From an uncultured Oscillibacter sp. (lineage in GTDB: Bacteria > Bacillota > Clostridia > Oscillospirales > Oscillospiraceae): DNA of 55,808 nt. The notes under the pieces were generated by a model. The model made no database searches and was not told the DNA's origin. It saw only the letters and a list, made by a program, of their open reading frames with translations. Made by a program: the position numbers and the translations under genes. How positions within the stretch are numbered: position 1 is the stretch's first letter; each line of letters opens with the position of its first letter. This document shows, in pieces, positions 44,713-51,296 of this stretch. Location: the NCBI GenBank assembly GCA_950097035.1, contig CATNDT010000001.1, positions 12,878 through 68,685 of the forward strand, in the 5' to 3' direction.

Positions 44713-45852
44713 ATGATGAAGAATTTGCTCTGGCGCCGCTTTCTCCCGGCGATTTTGTGCATGGCGCTGGCCCTTGGCCTGTCTGCCTGCGGAGGAAAAG
44801 ACACACCGCCCGTTGAAACGGAAACGGACGGTGCGATGGGCACCCTTTCCGGCAGCAAGGGAGAAAAAGATTCCGGGGTGGGTGTGTTCTCCGGCAGCGG
44901 GGAAGAAACAGCGGAGGCGGAATTGGCGGAGGAGTCCCTGAACCTGTTGTATGACGCCATGGCATACGATGACCAGTACGCCGGCGCGGTCGCCTATCTG
45001 GGATACAGGAAGCAGGGGGACTCCACCCCACTGTCGGACTGGCTGGTGGAGAATTGTGTCGGATTGGTCGAGGCGATGCCGTTTCTACTGCATATACCGG
45101 CCGAACATATCCTTGGCCCGGGCTATGGTGATTTATTCTGCATCGTTCCCCGGGATGAGAATACCAGCCTTGCCGTGAACCATGTCACCTGGGAATCCCT
45201 CGGTAACGGCGCTTGGCCTGTACCGGGTGAGGTGCTCTACCGGGAAGAGTGTGCCCAGCCTGTACTGATATTCGTAAATTATGAGCAATGGCGGGATGAA
45301 CCGGACACGGAGATCGTCCTTGTGGCAAACGATGGCGTGGAGGTGAAGTGGCTCCCGCTGACCGATGAATACGGCATTCCCATCGTGCCCACCGGGGAGA
45401 ACTACCTTCCCATGCTGATGGATTTCGGCATCTGGGGCTATGTGACCGGGTTGGACTACCCCGAGGACTGGGAGCCGTCCGGGGACGACTGGTGGCTGCC
45501 TCCCACAGACTGGGGGCTGGCTTACACAAATTGGACCTGCGAGCACTGGTACATGGAGTTCGGCTGGGGCGACAGCGACCCGGACTATTCCGGACGCATC
45601 GATCTCTACCATCAGCCGGAGGATGGGCAGGAGTATGCGTACTCGTATTCCGGCATCTGGCGTATGGAGGGCGACTGCCTGCATCTGGACCTCTCGGACG
45701 GCGCGGGCACCCGCATGAGCGGCAGCTTCCCGGTGCTGATCGACCCCTCCGGCGAATCTCTCCATATCCAGCAGGATCGTGAAACCGGTGTGTGTCCACC
45801 CTTTTTTGGCGAGGGCATGACCTGTATGGATCTGATACGCGCCTATGGCTGA
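44713..45852 (+). CDS. lipoprotein, paralogue of the 40,941 gene
   Basis: A 379-aa lipoprotein (lipobox GLSAC). The mature domain shares its layout and several motifs with the 40,941 product (DENTSLAVNHVTWESLG; VLIFVNYEQWRDEP), so the operon holds two diverged copies separated by the YdjG- and YdjH-like genes. The C-terminal part is Trp/Tyr/Asp-rich with a SGIWRMEGDCLHLDL strand pair like lipocalin or META-type domains. GAAGGAGG precedes the tandem ATGATG. Function unknown. Confidence 0.75.
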   Translation: MMKNLLWRRFLPAILCMALALGLSACGGKDTPPVETETDGAMGTLSGSKGEKDSGVGVFSGSGEETAEAELAEESLNLLYDAMAYDDQYAGAVAYLGYRKQGDSTPLSDWLVENCVGLVEAMPFLLHIPAEHILGPGYGDLFCIVPRDENTSLAVNHVTWESLGNGAWPVPGEVLYREECAQPVLIFVNYEQWRDEPDTEIVLVANDGVEVKWLPLTDEYGIPIVPTGENYLPMLMDFGIWGYVTGLDYPEDWEPSGDDWWLPPTDWGLAYTNWTCEHWYMEFGWGDSDPDYSGRIDLYHQPEDGQEYAYSYSGIWRMEGDCLHLDLSDGAGTRMSGSFPVLIDPSGESLHIQQDRETGVCPPFFGEGMTCMDLIRAYG

Positions 45853-45901
45853 GAGAACATCAGGCGCACGAGTGTGGGACAGGCGTGAAAGGAGTATTTG
45901 T

Positions 45902-46468
45902 ATGAGTATTTTTGACAGGCTAAAGCAGTCCGCCGTGGATGCCGCGGCGACGGCAGCCACAGCCATTGGAAACAAGCGGGAAACCTTTACCTTCGCGGCC
46001 CTCCCTGAGAGCCTTGCCCAGCTGCAGGCTCTCCCGGAGGCGGCCCTTGACACCCCCTTTCAGACGGCGGCGCTGACGGTGTGTGCGCTGTGTGCCTATG
46101 CTGCAGATAAGCAGATCGGTACGGATATGCTGAACTGGCTGCGCGGACCCCGTCCGCTGAATGGGCAGGAGATCTCTTTCCTAAATGACCGGTTCCGGGA
46201 CGGAAAGAACTATATCCCGTTCTCCTACTTTGCGGGCGCGACGCCGGAGAATAACTATACCCCCAGGGAGCCGTTCACCCTTGTGATCGAAAGCAATCAT
46301 ACCTCGGGCGCTGAGCAGGGGTATATGAAACTGTTTATCCCCTGCGGCGGCGCGGACAGCCCCCGGCCCATCAAGCTGCGGATGAAAGGCGATGGGAAAT
46401 GGCTCCTGTGGGAGCAGTACCTGTTGACTGGAATCCGTACACCCAAATCCGACGACCCCTGGGCATGA
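45902..46468 (+). CDS. DUF6935-like protein
   Basis: A 188-aa soluble protein. The start is ATG 45902 after GAAAGGAG, not the track start 45845. The first 22 residues form an amphipathic helix (SIFDRLKQSAVDAAATAAT) that could touch the membrane. The remainder (LDTPFQTAALTVCALCAYAADK, WLRGPRPLNGQEISFLNDRF, YIPFSYFAGATPENNYTP, KWLLWEQYLLTGIR) is a conserved firmicute family that I recall as DUF6935. It lies among stress-type genes near the end of the operon. Function unknown. Confidence 0.72.
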   Translation: MSIFDRLKQSAVDAAATAATAIGNKRETFTFAALPESLAQLQALPEAALDTPFQTAALTVCALCAYAADKQIGTDMLNWLRGPRPLNGQEISFLNDRFRDGKNYIPFSYFAGATPENNYTPREPFTLVIESNHTSGAEQGYMKLFIPCGGADSPRPIKLRMKGDGKWLLWEQYLLTGIRTPKSDDPWA

Positions 46469-46517
46469 AAAAAGGCGGGCTGTATATCTGCCCGGCATTT
46501 GATAGAAGGTGCAGTGC

Positions 46518-46895
46518 ATGAAGAAAATGCTATTTATCTCAAAAAACAAGGTGCTGGGGCAGGGACTTCTGGCGGCGATCAAAGCGAGGCCGGAGCTTGG
46601 ACTGGAATGGCTGCCCCAGTTCAGCTACAGTGAGGCTGCCATAGGTGCAGATGTGTACCACGCGGATGTGGTGATCCTCGATGTCATGGATGGAGCCGTT
46701 GCCGATCAGGTACTGGAGCTGTGCAGAACGCTGCGGGGAAACAGCGCTGCCATACAACTCCTCCTTTTAGTCCGGCAGGACCACCCCCAGGTCAGAGCAA
46801 TGGCGGTAGGCGCTAAGCAGACAGGGCTGGCCGATGACTTTGTGTTTTATGACAGCTCCCTTGCCTACCTGTTCGCAAAGCTGGCCGCATTTTAG
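46518..46895 (+). CDS. receiver-like protein closing the envelope operon
   Basis: A 125-aa single-domain receiver-like protein. VVILDVMDG retains a candidate phospho-Asp (about residue 57), but the N-terminal acidic pair is absent (FISKNKV) and the Lys is replaced (DDFVFYDSSL). It resembles the 22,122 product. The ATG follows AAGGTG. Each of the two operator-driven operons b and c thus carries one such protein, at its start and its end respectively, which suggests a feedback partner for the activator or kinase. A terminator follows directly. Confidence 0.68.
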   Translation: MKKMLFISKNKVLGQGLLAAIKARPELGLEWLPQFSYSEAAIGADVYHADVVILDVMDGAVADQVLELCRTLRGNSAAIQLLLLVRQDHPQVRAMAVGAKQTGLADDFVFYDSSLAYLFAKLAAF

Positions 46896-46902
46896 AAATA
46901 AA

Positions 46903-46936
46903 AGCAGGACGGTTCAAGTTGCCGCCCTGCTTTTTT
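46903..46936 (+). terminator. intrinsic terminator of the envelope operon
   Basis: AGCAGG and CGG pair with CCG and CCTGCT around a 9-nt loop, with one bulge, followed by six T. It lies 17 nt before operator copy d. Confidence 0.85.
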
Positions 46937-46953
46937 GCGCTTTTCTTAAAAGA

Positions 46954-46998
46954 CTACCCGCTACGAGTAGGGTGGAAAAAGCTCCAACCAGTTACGAT
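46954..46998 (+). promoter_or_regulatory. regulon operator and promoter, copy d (over a remnant)
   Basis: CTACCCGCTACGAGTAG (46954-46970, one mismatch in the right arm), 22 nt, then TACGAT (46993-46998). The promoter still keeps the exact spacing, but what follows is only a gene tail. Confidence 0.7.
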
Positions 46999-47000
46999 AA

Positions 47001-47072
47001 GAGTATAACAAGAACTTTGAGTTTTATGATAGCTATTTCATCTACTTGTTTGCAAAACTGCCCGCATTTTAG
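47001..47072 (+). pseudogene. remnant tail of a third receiver-like gene
   Basis: From 47001 the frame reads EYNKNFEFYDSYFIYLFAKLPAF and stops at 47072, with no start codon. This matches the last 18 residues of the gene at 46,518 (FVFYDSSLAYLFAKLAAF) and the same bases follow the stop. An internal deletion joined operator copy d to the end of the gene. From here to the XRE terminator at 47,251 I see no gene. Confidence 0.7.
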
Positions 47073-47250
47073 AAAATGACTGATTTGCCATAGCCAAAAG
47101 GTCGATTCAAATGAAACGCGCAAAAAAGTAAGGAACAGCCCAGAACGGTAAAAAATAGCTCGCCCTTTCCTCAACTTGGGAGGGTGTGGCCGGCAATGTA
47201 CAAATAGAGAGCGGTGAAAAAACACGATAATACCCTATAAACAACAGAAA

Positions 47251-47270
47251 AGCCTGAACAGGGTCAGGCT
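47251..47270 (-). terminator. terminator of the XRE gene (minus strand)
   Basis: AGCCTGA and TCAGGCT form a 7-bp stem. Read on the minus strand it is followed by TTTTCTGTT. It lies 45 nt beyond the stop of the XRE gene and marks the right-hand edge of the cargo block. Confidence 0.7.
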
Positions 47271-47314
47271 CTTCTGACATGAAAGCGCATTTTGAGGAGA
47301 AAGTTTCCAATGAA

Positions 47315-47668
47315 CTATATCCTCCTGTCCAAAAGCGCATCCACTACGGCGGATACCACTTTGCGATCTTCCACATCGCAAAGCTGGATCAGCCGGATAA
47401 GCTGGTCGAGCTCAGGGTCCTCCTGCTCGGCGTCTGGGTAGAAAATCCTGTCTGCGGATAATCCTAAGCCATGAAGGAGAGTACTTAGCACTGTAACACG
47501 AGGTATTTGCCCCTCATTCTCAATCGCGGCAATGTAGCGTTCAGTTACCCCGGTCCGTTCCGAGAGCTGCTCTCTTGTATAGCCCCGTGCCAAGCGGGTC
47601 GCCTTTAATGTCTCTCCCAGCTTGTCCGTTATAGATATTTCCCGTTGTAGGTGGTCGAGAGTAACCAT
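47315..47668 (-). CDS. XRE-family transcriptional regulator
   Basis: A 117-aa regulator. The HTH covers about residues 18-72 (LKATRLARGYTREQLSERTGVTERYIAAIENEG), and the C-terminal part is acidic and helical, probably for dimerisation. The ATG at 47668 follows GGAGGTGAA by seven bases; the track TTG one codon earlier is less likely. It is transcribed away from the sigma-like gene, the usual layout for an ICE repressor controlling a divergent regulatory promoter. Half-sites AAATGTAG (47716) and CTACATTT (47761) in the intergenic region are possible operators; the first overlaps its own -35 element. Confidence 0.85.
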   Translation of the reverse strand: MVTLDHLQREISITDKLGETLKATRLARGYTREQLSERTGVTERYIAAIENEGQIPRVTVLSTLLHGLGLSADRIFYPDAEQEDPELDQLIRLIQLCDVEDRKVVSAVVDALLDRRI

Positions 47669-47689
47669 CAATGCTTCACCTCCACTGAT

Positions 47690-47718
47690 ATTGTATTATT
47701 TTGGCGAAACATTGGAAA
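47690..47718 (-). promoter_or_regulatory. promoter of the XRE regulator gene
   Basis: On the minus strand TTTCCA, 17 nt, TACAAT. The predicted start lies about 15 nt upstream of the ATG. The AAATGTAG half-site overlaps the -35 element, which fits autoregulation. Confidence 0.6.
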
Positions 47719-47789
47719 TGTAGGCATGGTGTTTGTTTCTTACCACCCACAATGGTACTTCTACATTTATTAATGAAGGGAGTGCAATC

Positions 47790-47843
47790 ATGAGCAACGG
47801 TTATAATACTGCTGAAAGGCACTTGAAAGGGGACTTAATCTAA
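47790..47843 (+). CDS. 17-aa leader peptide ORF
   Basis: The ATG follows GGGAG and the frame encodes MSNGYNTAERHLKGDLI and a stop. The ORF sits just before a series of hairpins that precede the sigma-like gene, so ribosome movement on it could decide which hairpin forms. No homology claim is made. Confidence 0.45.
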   Translation: MSNGYNTAERHLKGDLI

Positions 47844-47855
47844 AGGGATCATCCG

Positions 47856-47983
47856 CATTCGCCGGGTGTACATAGCCGCGGCGAATGTCCTGTATCATCA
47901 GCATGAACTGCTGGTGGTAGAAAAAGGCCAAAAAGAAGCGCATGTCCATGGACGATTGGACGTGCGTTTCTTTTTGGCCTTTT
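47856..47983 (+). promoter_or_regulatory. structured attenuator-like leader of the sigma-like gene
   Basis: CATTCGCC (47856) pairs with GGCGAATG (47880). Further on a 26-bp arm beginning AAAAGGCCAAAAAGAAGCGC (47922) pairs with one ending CTTTTTGGCCTTTT (47983) around a 10-nt loop, with only two G-U positions. A-rich and T-rich arm ends make it usable as a terminator in either direction. The sigma-like gene starts 96 nt later. I see no other gene in 47,669-48,078. Confidence 0.7.
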
Positions 47984-48078
47984 CTGCCTTTTCGTGGGCA
48001 GATTTGACCGCCCACACCGGGGAAAGGAGTGAAAGGGGACAAGCAACCGCCTCCGCGGGTACGGAGGGGGGTGAAAAC

Positions 48079-48495
48079 TTGGAACTTTCACCGTCCCAGA
48101 AAACCAGCGTCCGTTATCAGTTTGAGTCCTATTGCAAGAAGGTCATCCGCGGTGAACGCTGTGACTATCTGCGCGAGGTGCTCCGCCGGGCAGAAAAAGA
48201 GGTCTGTTTTTCAGATCTTCCCGAAGGGATCCTGATGCAGATGGGAATATCAGATGATTACCCCGTTGAGCACTATGTGTTCGAGATCCGTGGTCATCGT
48301 ATCTCCATTACGGACGAGCGCCTCGGCGAAGCCCTCTTGCAGGTGGATGCCGATGGCAGAGACCTTCTGCTCCTGGCCTACTGCCTGGATCTGAGTGACT
48401 GGGAGATCGGCTTACTGCTGGGGACCCCACGCTCTACCATCCAGCGCCGCCGCCAGCGATTCCTCGACCAAATGAAACAGTTACTGAAGGAGTGA
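48079..48495 (+). CDS. sigma-70-like regulator of the ICE (Tn916-type)
   Basis: A 138-aa protein that begins with TTG at 48079, six bases after GGAGGGGGGTG. The first 71 codons of the track ORF read through the leader hairpins and are not coding. The product (SPSQKTSVRYQFESYCKKVIRGERCDYLREV...DLLLLAYCLDLSDWEIGLLLGTPRSTIQRRRQRFL) has the layout of the small sigma factors of Tn916-like elements, with a region 4-like HTH at the end. It should be controlled by the XRE repressor and the leader RNA. It is followed 4 nt later by an HTH-type small protein, the usual pair. Confidence 0.83.
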   Translation: MELSPSQKTSVRYQFESYCKKVIRGERCDYLREVLRRAEKEVCFSDLPEGILMQMGISDDYPVEHYVFEIRGHRISITDERLGEALLQVDADGRDLLLLAYCLDLSDWEIGLLLGTPRSTIQRRRQRFLDQMKQLLKE

Positions 48496-48499
48496 GTCT

Positions 48500-48742
48500 A
48501 TGAGACCGAAACCCAGAGGTGAAGATCAACTGCTGCCCTTTGAGACCATCGAGGCAGCCACCCGTGGGGACATCACTGCCATCAACTCAGTCCTGGCACA
48601 TTTCGAGGGCTACATAGCCAAACTGGCCACGCGCACCCTTTATGACGAGCATGGCTGTCCGTGTCAGTATCTTGACCCTGAGTTGAAACGGAGGTTGGAA
48701 ACCAAGTTGATCGTCCGCGTCCTCAACTTTAAGATCGCCTGA
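48500..48742 (+). CDS. small HTH-type ICE protein (HTH_16-like)
   Basis: An 80-aa protein (LLPFETIEAATRGDITAINSVLAHFEGYIAKLATR...KRRLETKLIVRVLNF) of the helix-turn-helix type that regularly follows the small sigma factor in Tn916-like ICEs. AAGGAGTGAG precedes the ATG. Length and layout match the family. It probably works with the sigma-like factor in switching transfer functions. A hairpin with a T-run follows. Confidence 0.85.
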   Translation: MRPKPRGEDQLLPFETIEAATRGDITAINSVLAHFEGYIAKLATRTLYDEHGCPCQYLDPELKRRLETKLIVRVLNFKIA

Positions 48743-48750
48743 GCAAGGGC

Positions 48751-48794
48751 GGCCGGCATGTCCCCCTTTCCATGCCGGCCGTCCCCTCGTTTTT
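48751..48794 (+). terminator. probable terminator after the HTH gene
   Basis: GGCCGGCATG pairs with CATGCCGGCC around a 10-nt loop; TTTTT follows after nine bases. It separates the regulatory pair from the recombinase region. Confidence 0.65.
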
Positions 48795-48809
48795 CAACGC
48801 ATCATAAGG

Positions 48810-48910
48810 TAAATTATGTTGCAAAACGCCCGCGAGATCCGTGTAGTTATAGTGGTGGACGCAACATAATTTATCTGTGCCCGCCGGATTTCCAACGCAA
48901 CATAATTTAT
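48810..48910. repeat. three repeats upstream of the recombinase gene
   Basis: GCAACATAATTTAT occurs at 48861-48874 and 48897-48910, each preceded by AC. The same sequence inverted, TAAATTATGTTGC, occurs at 48810-48822. The inverted pair encloses 38 bp. These are natural candidates for binding or crossover sites of the tyrosine recombinase encoded 22 nt further on, or for autoregulation. Confidence 0.65.
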
Positions 48911-48931
48911 AAGAATATGGAGGGCGTTACT

Positions 48932-49771
48932 ATGCTGGAGCAGTTTTGCGCTTTTCTTGTGGATCAGGGGAAAGCAGAGAATACGTTATCATCCTACCGT
49001 CAGGCGGTGGGGGATTATATGAAGTGGTATGAGGCCACCTTCGGGGAGCCGATGGAGCAGCTCTACCGGATCAATGTGCTGGACTATATCTCATACCTGC
49101 GGACGGTCAAAAAACTGGCCAACCGGTCGATTAACGCCAAGCTGTCTGCGCTTAAGAGTTTTAATTTATATCTGAACGAGGCCGGTGTGCAGACCGATAC
49201 CGTCGTCAGTGAGCGGGATCACCTGAAGGTGCAGATCGCTTATGCCAATCCCAGCACCATAAGCCGGGACCAGGTGGAGGCGTTCCGGCAGCGGCTCCTG
49301 GTGGGCAGCGGCACACGGGACTACGCCATTGCCACCATACTGACCTACGCCGGGCTGCGGATCAGCGAGTGCCTGGACCTCTATCCGGAGGATGTGTCGC
49401 TGACTGCCAAGGAGATCACCGTCCGGCATGGCAAGAATGGAAAATCCCGCGTCGTTTTCATCGGGGACAAGGTGGTCAACGCGGTACGGGAGTATCTGAA
49501 GGAACGGCCAGATACCGGCAGCCCCTATCTTTTCATCAGCCGGATGGGGGATCAGCTGACCCGTGGACAGGTCAATCGGATCTTCAATAAGTACTCCAAC
49601 ACGATCAAGCCCCATTCTCTCCGCCACTTCTTTTGCTCTGAAGCTATCGCGGTAGGAGGCTACAGTATTGACGAGGTGGCCAACCAGGCGGGCCACTCCA
49701 ATGTCCACACCACGCTGCTCTATACTAACCCCACCCGAGAGCGGATGAAAGAAAAAGCAAACCGGCTGTAA
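48932..49771 (+). CDS. tyrosine recombinase/integrase
   Basis: A 279-aa tyrosine recombinase with a SAM-like N-terminal domain (LEQFCAFLVDQGKAENTLSSYRQAVGDY) and a catalytic domain holding the full set. These are Arg in AGLRISE (about 143), Lys in NGKSRVVFI, His-x-x-Arg in HSLRHFF (228/231), His in GHSNVHTT and the nucleophile Tyr in LLYTN (about 264). The start is ATG 48932 after GGAGG; the track start 48758 reads through repeats. It is a short XerC/D-like form without an arm-binding domain, so it could resolve dimers, invert a switch or integrate the element. Confidence 0.9.
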   Translation: MLEQFCAFLVDQGKAENTLSSYRQAVGDYMKWYEATFGEPMEQLYRINVLDYISYLRTVKKLANRSINAKLSALKSFNLYLNEAGVQTDTVVSERDHLKVQIAYANPSTISRDQVEAFRQRLLVGSGTRDYAIATILTYAGLRISECLDLYPEDVSLTAKEITVRHGKNGKSRVVFIGDKVVNAVREYLKERPDTGSPYLFISRMGDQLTRGQVNRIFNKYSNTIKPHSLRHFFCSEAIAVGGYSIDEVANQAGHSNVHTTLLYTNPTRERMKEKANRL

Positions 49772-49842
49772 GAGTACCTGGTGTAGAAAATAGGCAGCCT
49801 ATATGCTATAATGGAAAAACAAAGCATGGAAGGAGGCAGTCC

Positions 49843-50892
49843 ATGAAAGAGAAGAACAAAATCACCATTCGTTCCAGCGCAGCGGAATACTTGACCTTTG
49901 TGGCCTCCACTGGCGACAACCAGGAGAGTATCGAGATGCGCTATGAGGATGAAAATATTTGGCTGACTCAGAAAATGATGGCGCAGCTATATGGGATATC
50001 GGTTCCGGCTGTGAATCAGCATATTAAGCGAATCTATGATGACAGCGAGCTTGAGGCCGAGGCAACTATTAAGAATTACTTAATAGTTCAAACTGAGGGT
50101 GGCCGTCAGGTAAGCCGTGATGTGGCGCACTACAATCTCCAGATGATCATTGCCGTGGGGTTCAAGGCCAACAATGATCGGGCCGTCCAGTTCCGCAAGT
50201 GGGCCAACGCTATCGTCAAGGACTACACCATCAAAGGCTGGGTCATGGATGAAGAGCGGCTGAAGAACGGCGGCAGCGTTTTGACGGAGAAGTATTTTGA
50301 AGAGCAGCTGGAGAAGATTAGGGAGATTCGCCTCTCTGAGCGCAGGTTCTATCAAAAAATCACCGATATTTACGCGACGGCGCTGGACTATGATCGGACG
50401 GCCAAAACCACAAAGGAGTTTTTTGCGAAGGTGCAAAATAAAATGCACTTTGCCGTCCATGGCAACACAGCGGCCGAAGTTATCTACCGCCGCGCTGATG
50501 CCGATAAGCCCCATATGGGCCTGACTTCCTGGAAAGCGGCGCCGGATGGAAAGATCATGAAAAGTGATGTCAGTATTGCCAAGAACTATCTGACTGAGAG
50601 CGAGCTGCAGTCCCTGGAGCGGATCGTGTCCGCCTATCTTGATCTGGCGGAAGACCGGGCTCAGCGGCACATCCCTATGACGATGGAGGATTGGGCGAAG
50701 CGGCTGGACATTTTCCTTTCGGCGGATGACCGGGCCATCCTCACGGATGCCGGCAGCATCACGGCCGAAATTGCCAAAGCTCATGCGGAGACAGAGTTTG
50801 AGAAGTACCGGATTGTCCAGGACCGTCTGTATGAGAGCGACTTTGACCGCTTTATGGCCCTGGAGGGCGGGGAAAACAGCCTACAGGGGTAA
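49843..50892 (+). CDS. RhuM-family protein
   Basis: A 349-aa protein of the virulence RhuM family (PF13310): N-terminal IEMRYEDENIWLTQKMMAQLYGISVPAVNQHIKRIYDD, then RQVSRDVAHYNLQMIIAVGFKANNDRAVQFRKWANAIVKDY, then helical C-terminal parts. The opening resembles a DNA-binding or Fic-associated module; the biochemical role is unknown, though the family is frequent on mobile elements. An extended -10 (TGCTATAAT, 49804-49812) lies 30 nt upstream and GGAGG precedes the ATG. A terminator follows. Confidence 0.9.
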   Translation: MKEKNKITIRSSAAEYLTFVASTGDNQESIEMRYEDENIWLTQKMMAQLYGISVPAVNQHIKRIYDDSELEAEATIKNYLIVQTEGGRQVSRDVAHYNLQMIIAVGFKANNDRAVQFRKWANAIVKDYTIKGWVMDEERLKNGGSVLTEKYFEEQLEKIREIRLSERRFYQKITDIYATALDYDRTAKTTKEFFAKVQNKMHFAVHGNTAAEVIYRRADADKPHMGLTSWKAAPDGKIMKSDVSIAKNYLTESELQSLERIVSAYLDLAEDRAQRHIPMTMEDWAKRLDIFLSADDRAILTDAGSITAEIAKAHAETEFEKYRIVQDRLYESDFDRFMALEGGENSLQG

Positions 50893-50924
50893 AAGCAACA
50901 CATCTATGTAAGAAAAAGAGAAGG

Positions 50925-50958
50925 CGCATTACAGAACGAGATCTGTAATGCGTCTTTT
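50925..50958 (+). terminator. intrinsic terminator after the RhuM gene
   Basis: CGCATTACAGA pairs with TCTGTAATGCG around 6 nt, followed by TCTTTTT. A-rich sequence on the left makes it usable in both directions. Confidence 0.88.
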
Positions 50959-51027
50959 TCGGATATAGAACGGTTCAGAACAGATACATACATTTGCGGG
51001 CAGGGCGAAGCACCGGCCAGATTCCTC

Positions 51028-51056
51028 TTGAAATTTTGGCCAGAAACGAATATAAT
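51028..51056 (+). promoter_or_regulatory. promoter of small RNA A
   Basis: TTGAAA, 17 nt, TATAAT: a near-consensus promoter. The predicted start is near 51063. Confidence 0.8.
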
Positions 51057-51062
51057 AGTTAC

Positions 51063-51147
51063 ATACAGTATCCGAGATTGCCAATGCAGTCCAAGTATCC
51101 GTGTCACACAGCGTCCAGAGGCCCATTGTGCCTTTGGGCGCTTTTTT
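51063..51147 (+). ncRNA. small structured RNA A with intrinsic terminator
   Basis: From the predicted start the transcript contains the block AGTATC...AAGTATCCGTGT and ends in GCGTCCAGAGGC/GCCTTTGGGCGC plus six T. The RNA at 53,967 shares the promoter type, the conserved blocks and the position of the stem. Stem bases differ in a compensated way (CCAGAGG/CCTTTGG against CTGAAGG/CCTTTAG). It contains no ORF of note. It could be an attenuated leader of the 51,297 gene or a free-standing sRNA. Confidence 0.7.
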
Positions 51148-51170
51148 CATTTATGGCCGTCTGGTCACAA

Positions 51171-51237
51171 ACGCATGAGCATGATCGCCCATGCGTTTTT
51201 ATATAGATTGGAGCCGAAAGGTTCCCCCAACCTTTTT
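51171..51237 (+). terminator. second and third terminator-like hairpins after RNA A
   Basis: ACGCATG pairs with CATGCGT (51171-51196) followed by TTTT. Then AAGGTT pairs with AACCTT (51218-51234) followed by T. With the RNA A terminator, three stops stand between the promoter and the next gene. From here to 51,296 no gene is seen. Confidence 0.6.
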
Positions 51238-51296
51238 TATCGGGGAGCCTGCTGGCTCACCGTTATATATAAATCAACACATGAGGAGGAGTGATA

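Noticed and set aside
47279-47461. 60-aa plus-strand ORF opposite the XRE gene
   Set aside because: Antisense to a clear HTH protein and has no ribosome site.
47788-48042. 84-aa minus-strand ORF in the sigma leader
   Set aside because: Its sequence is made of the leader hairpins and it has no ribosome site.
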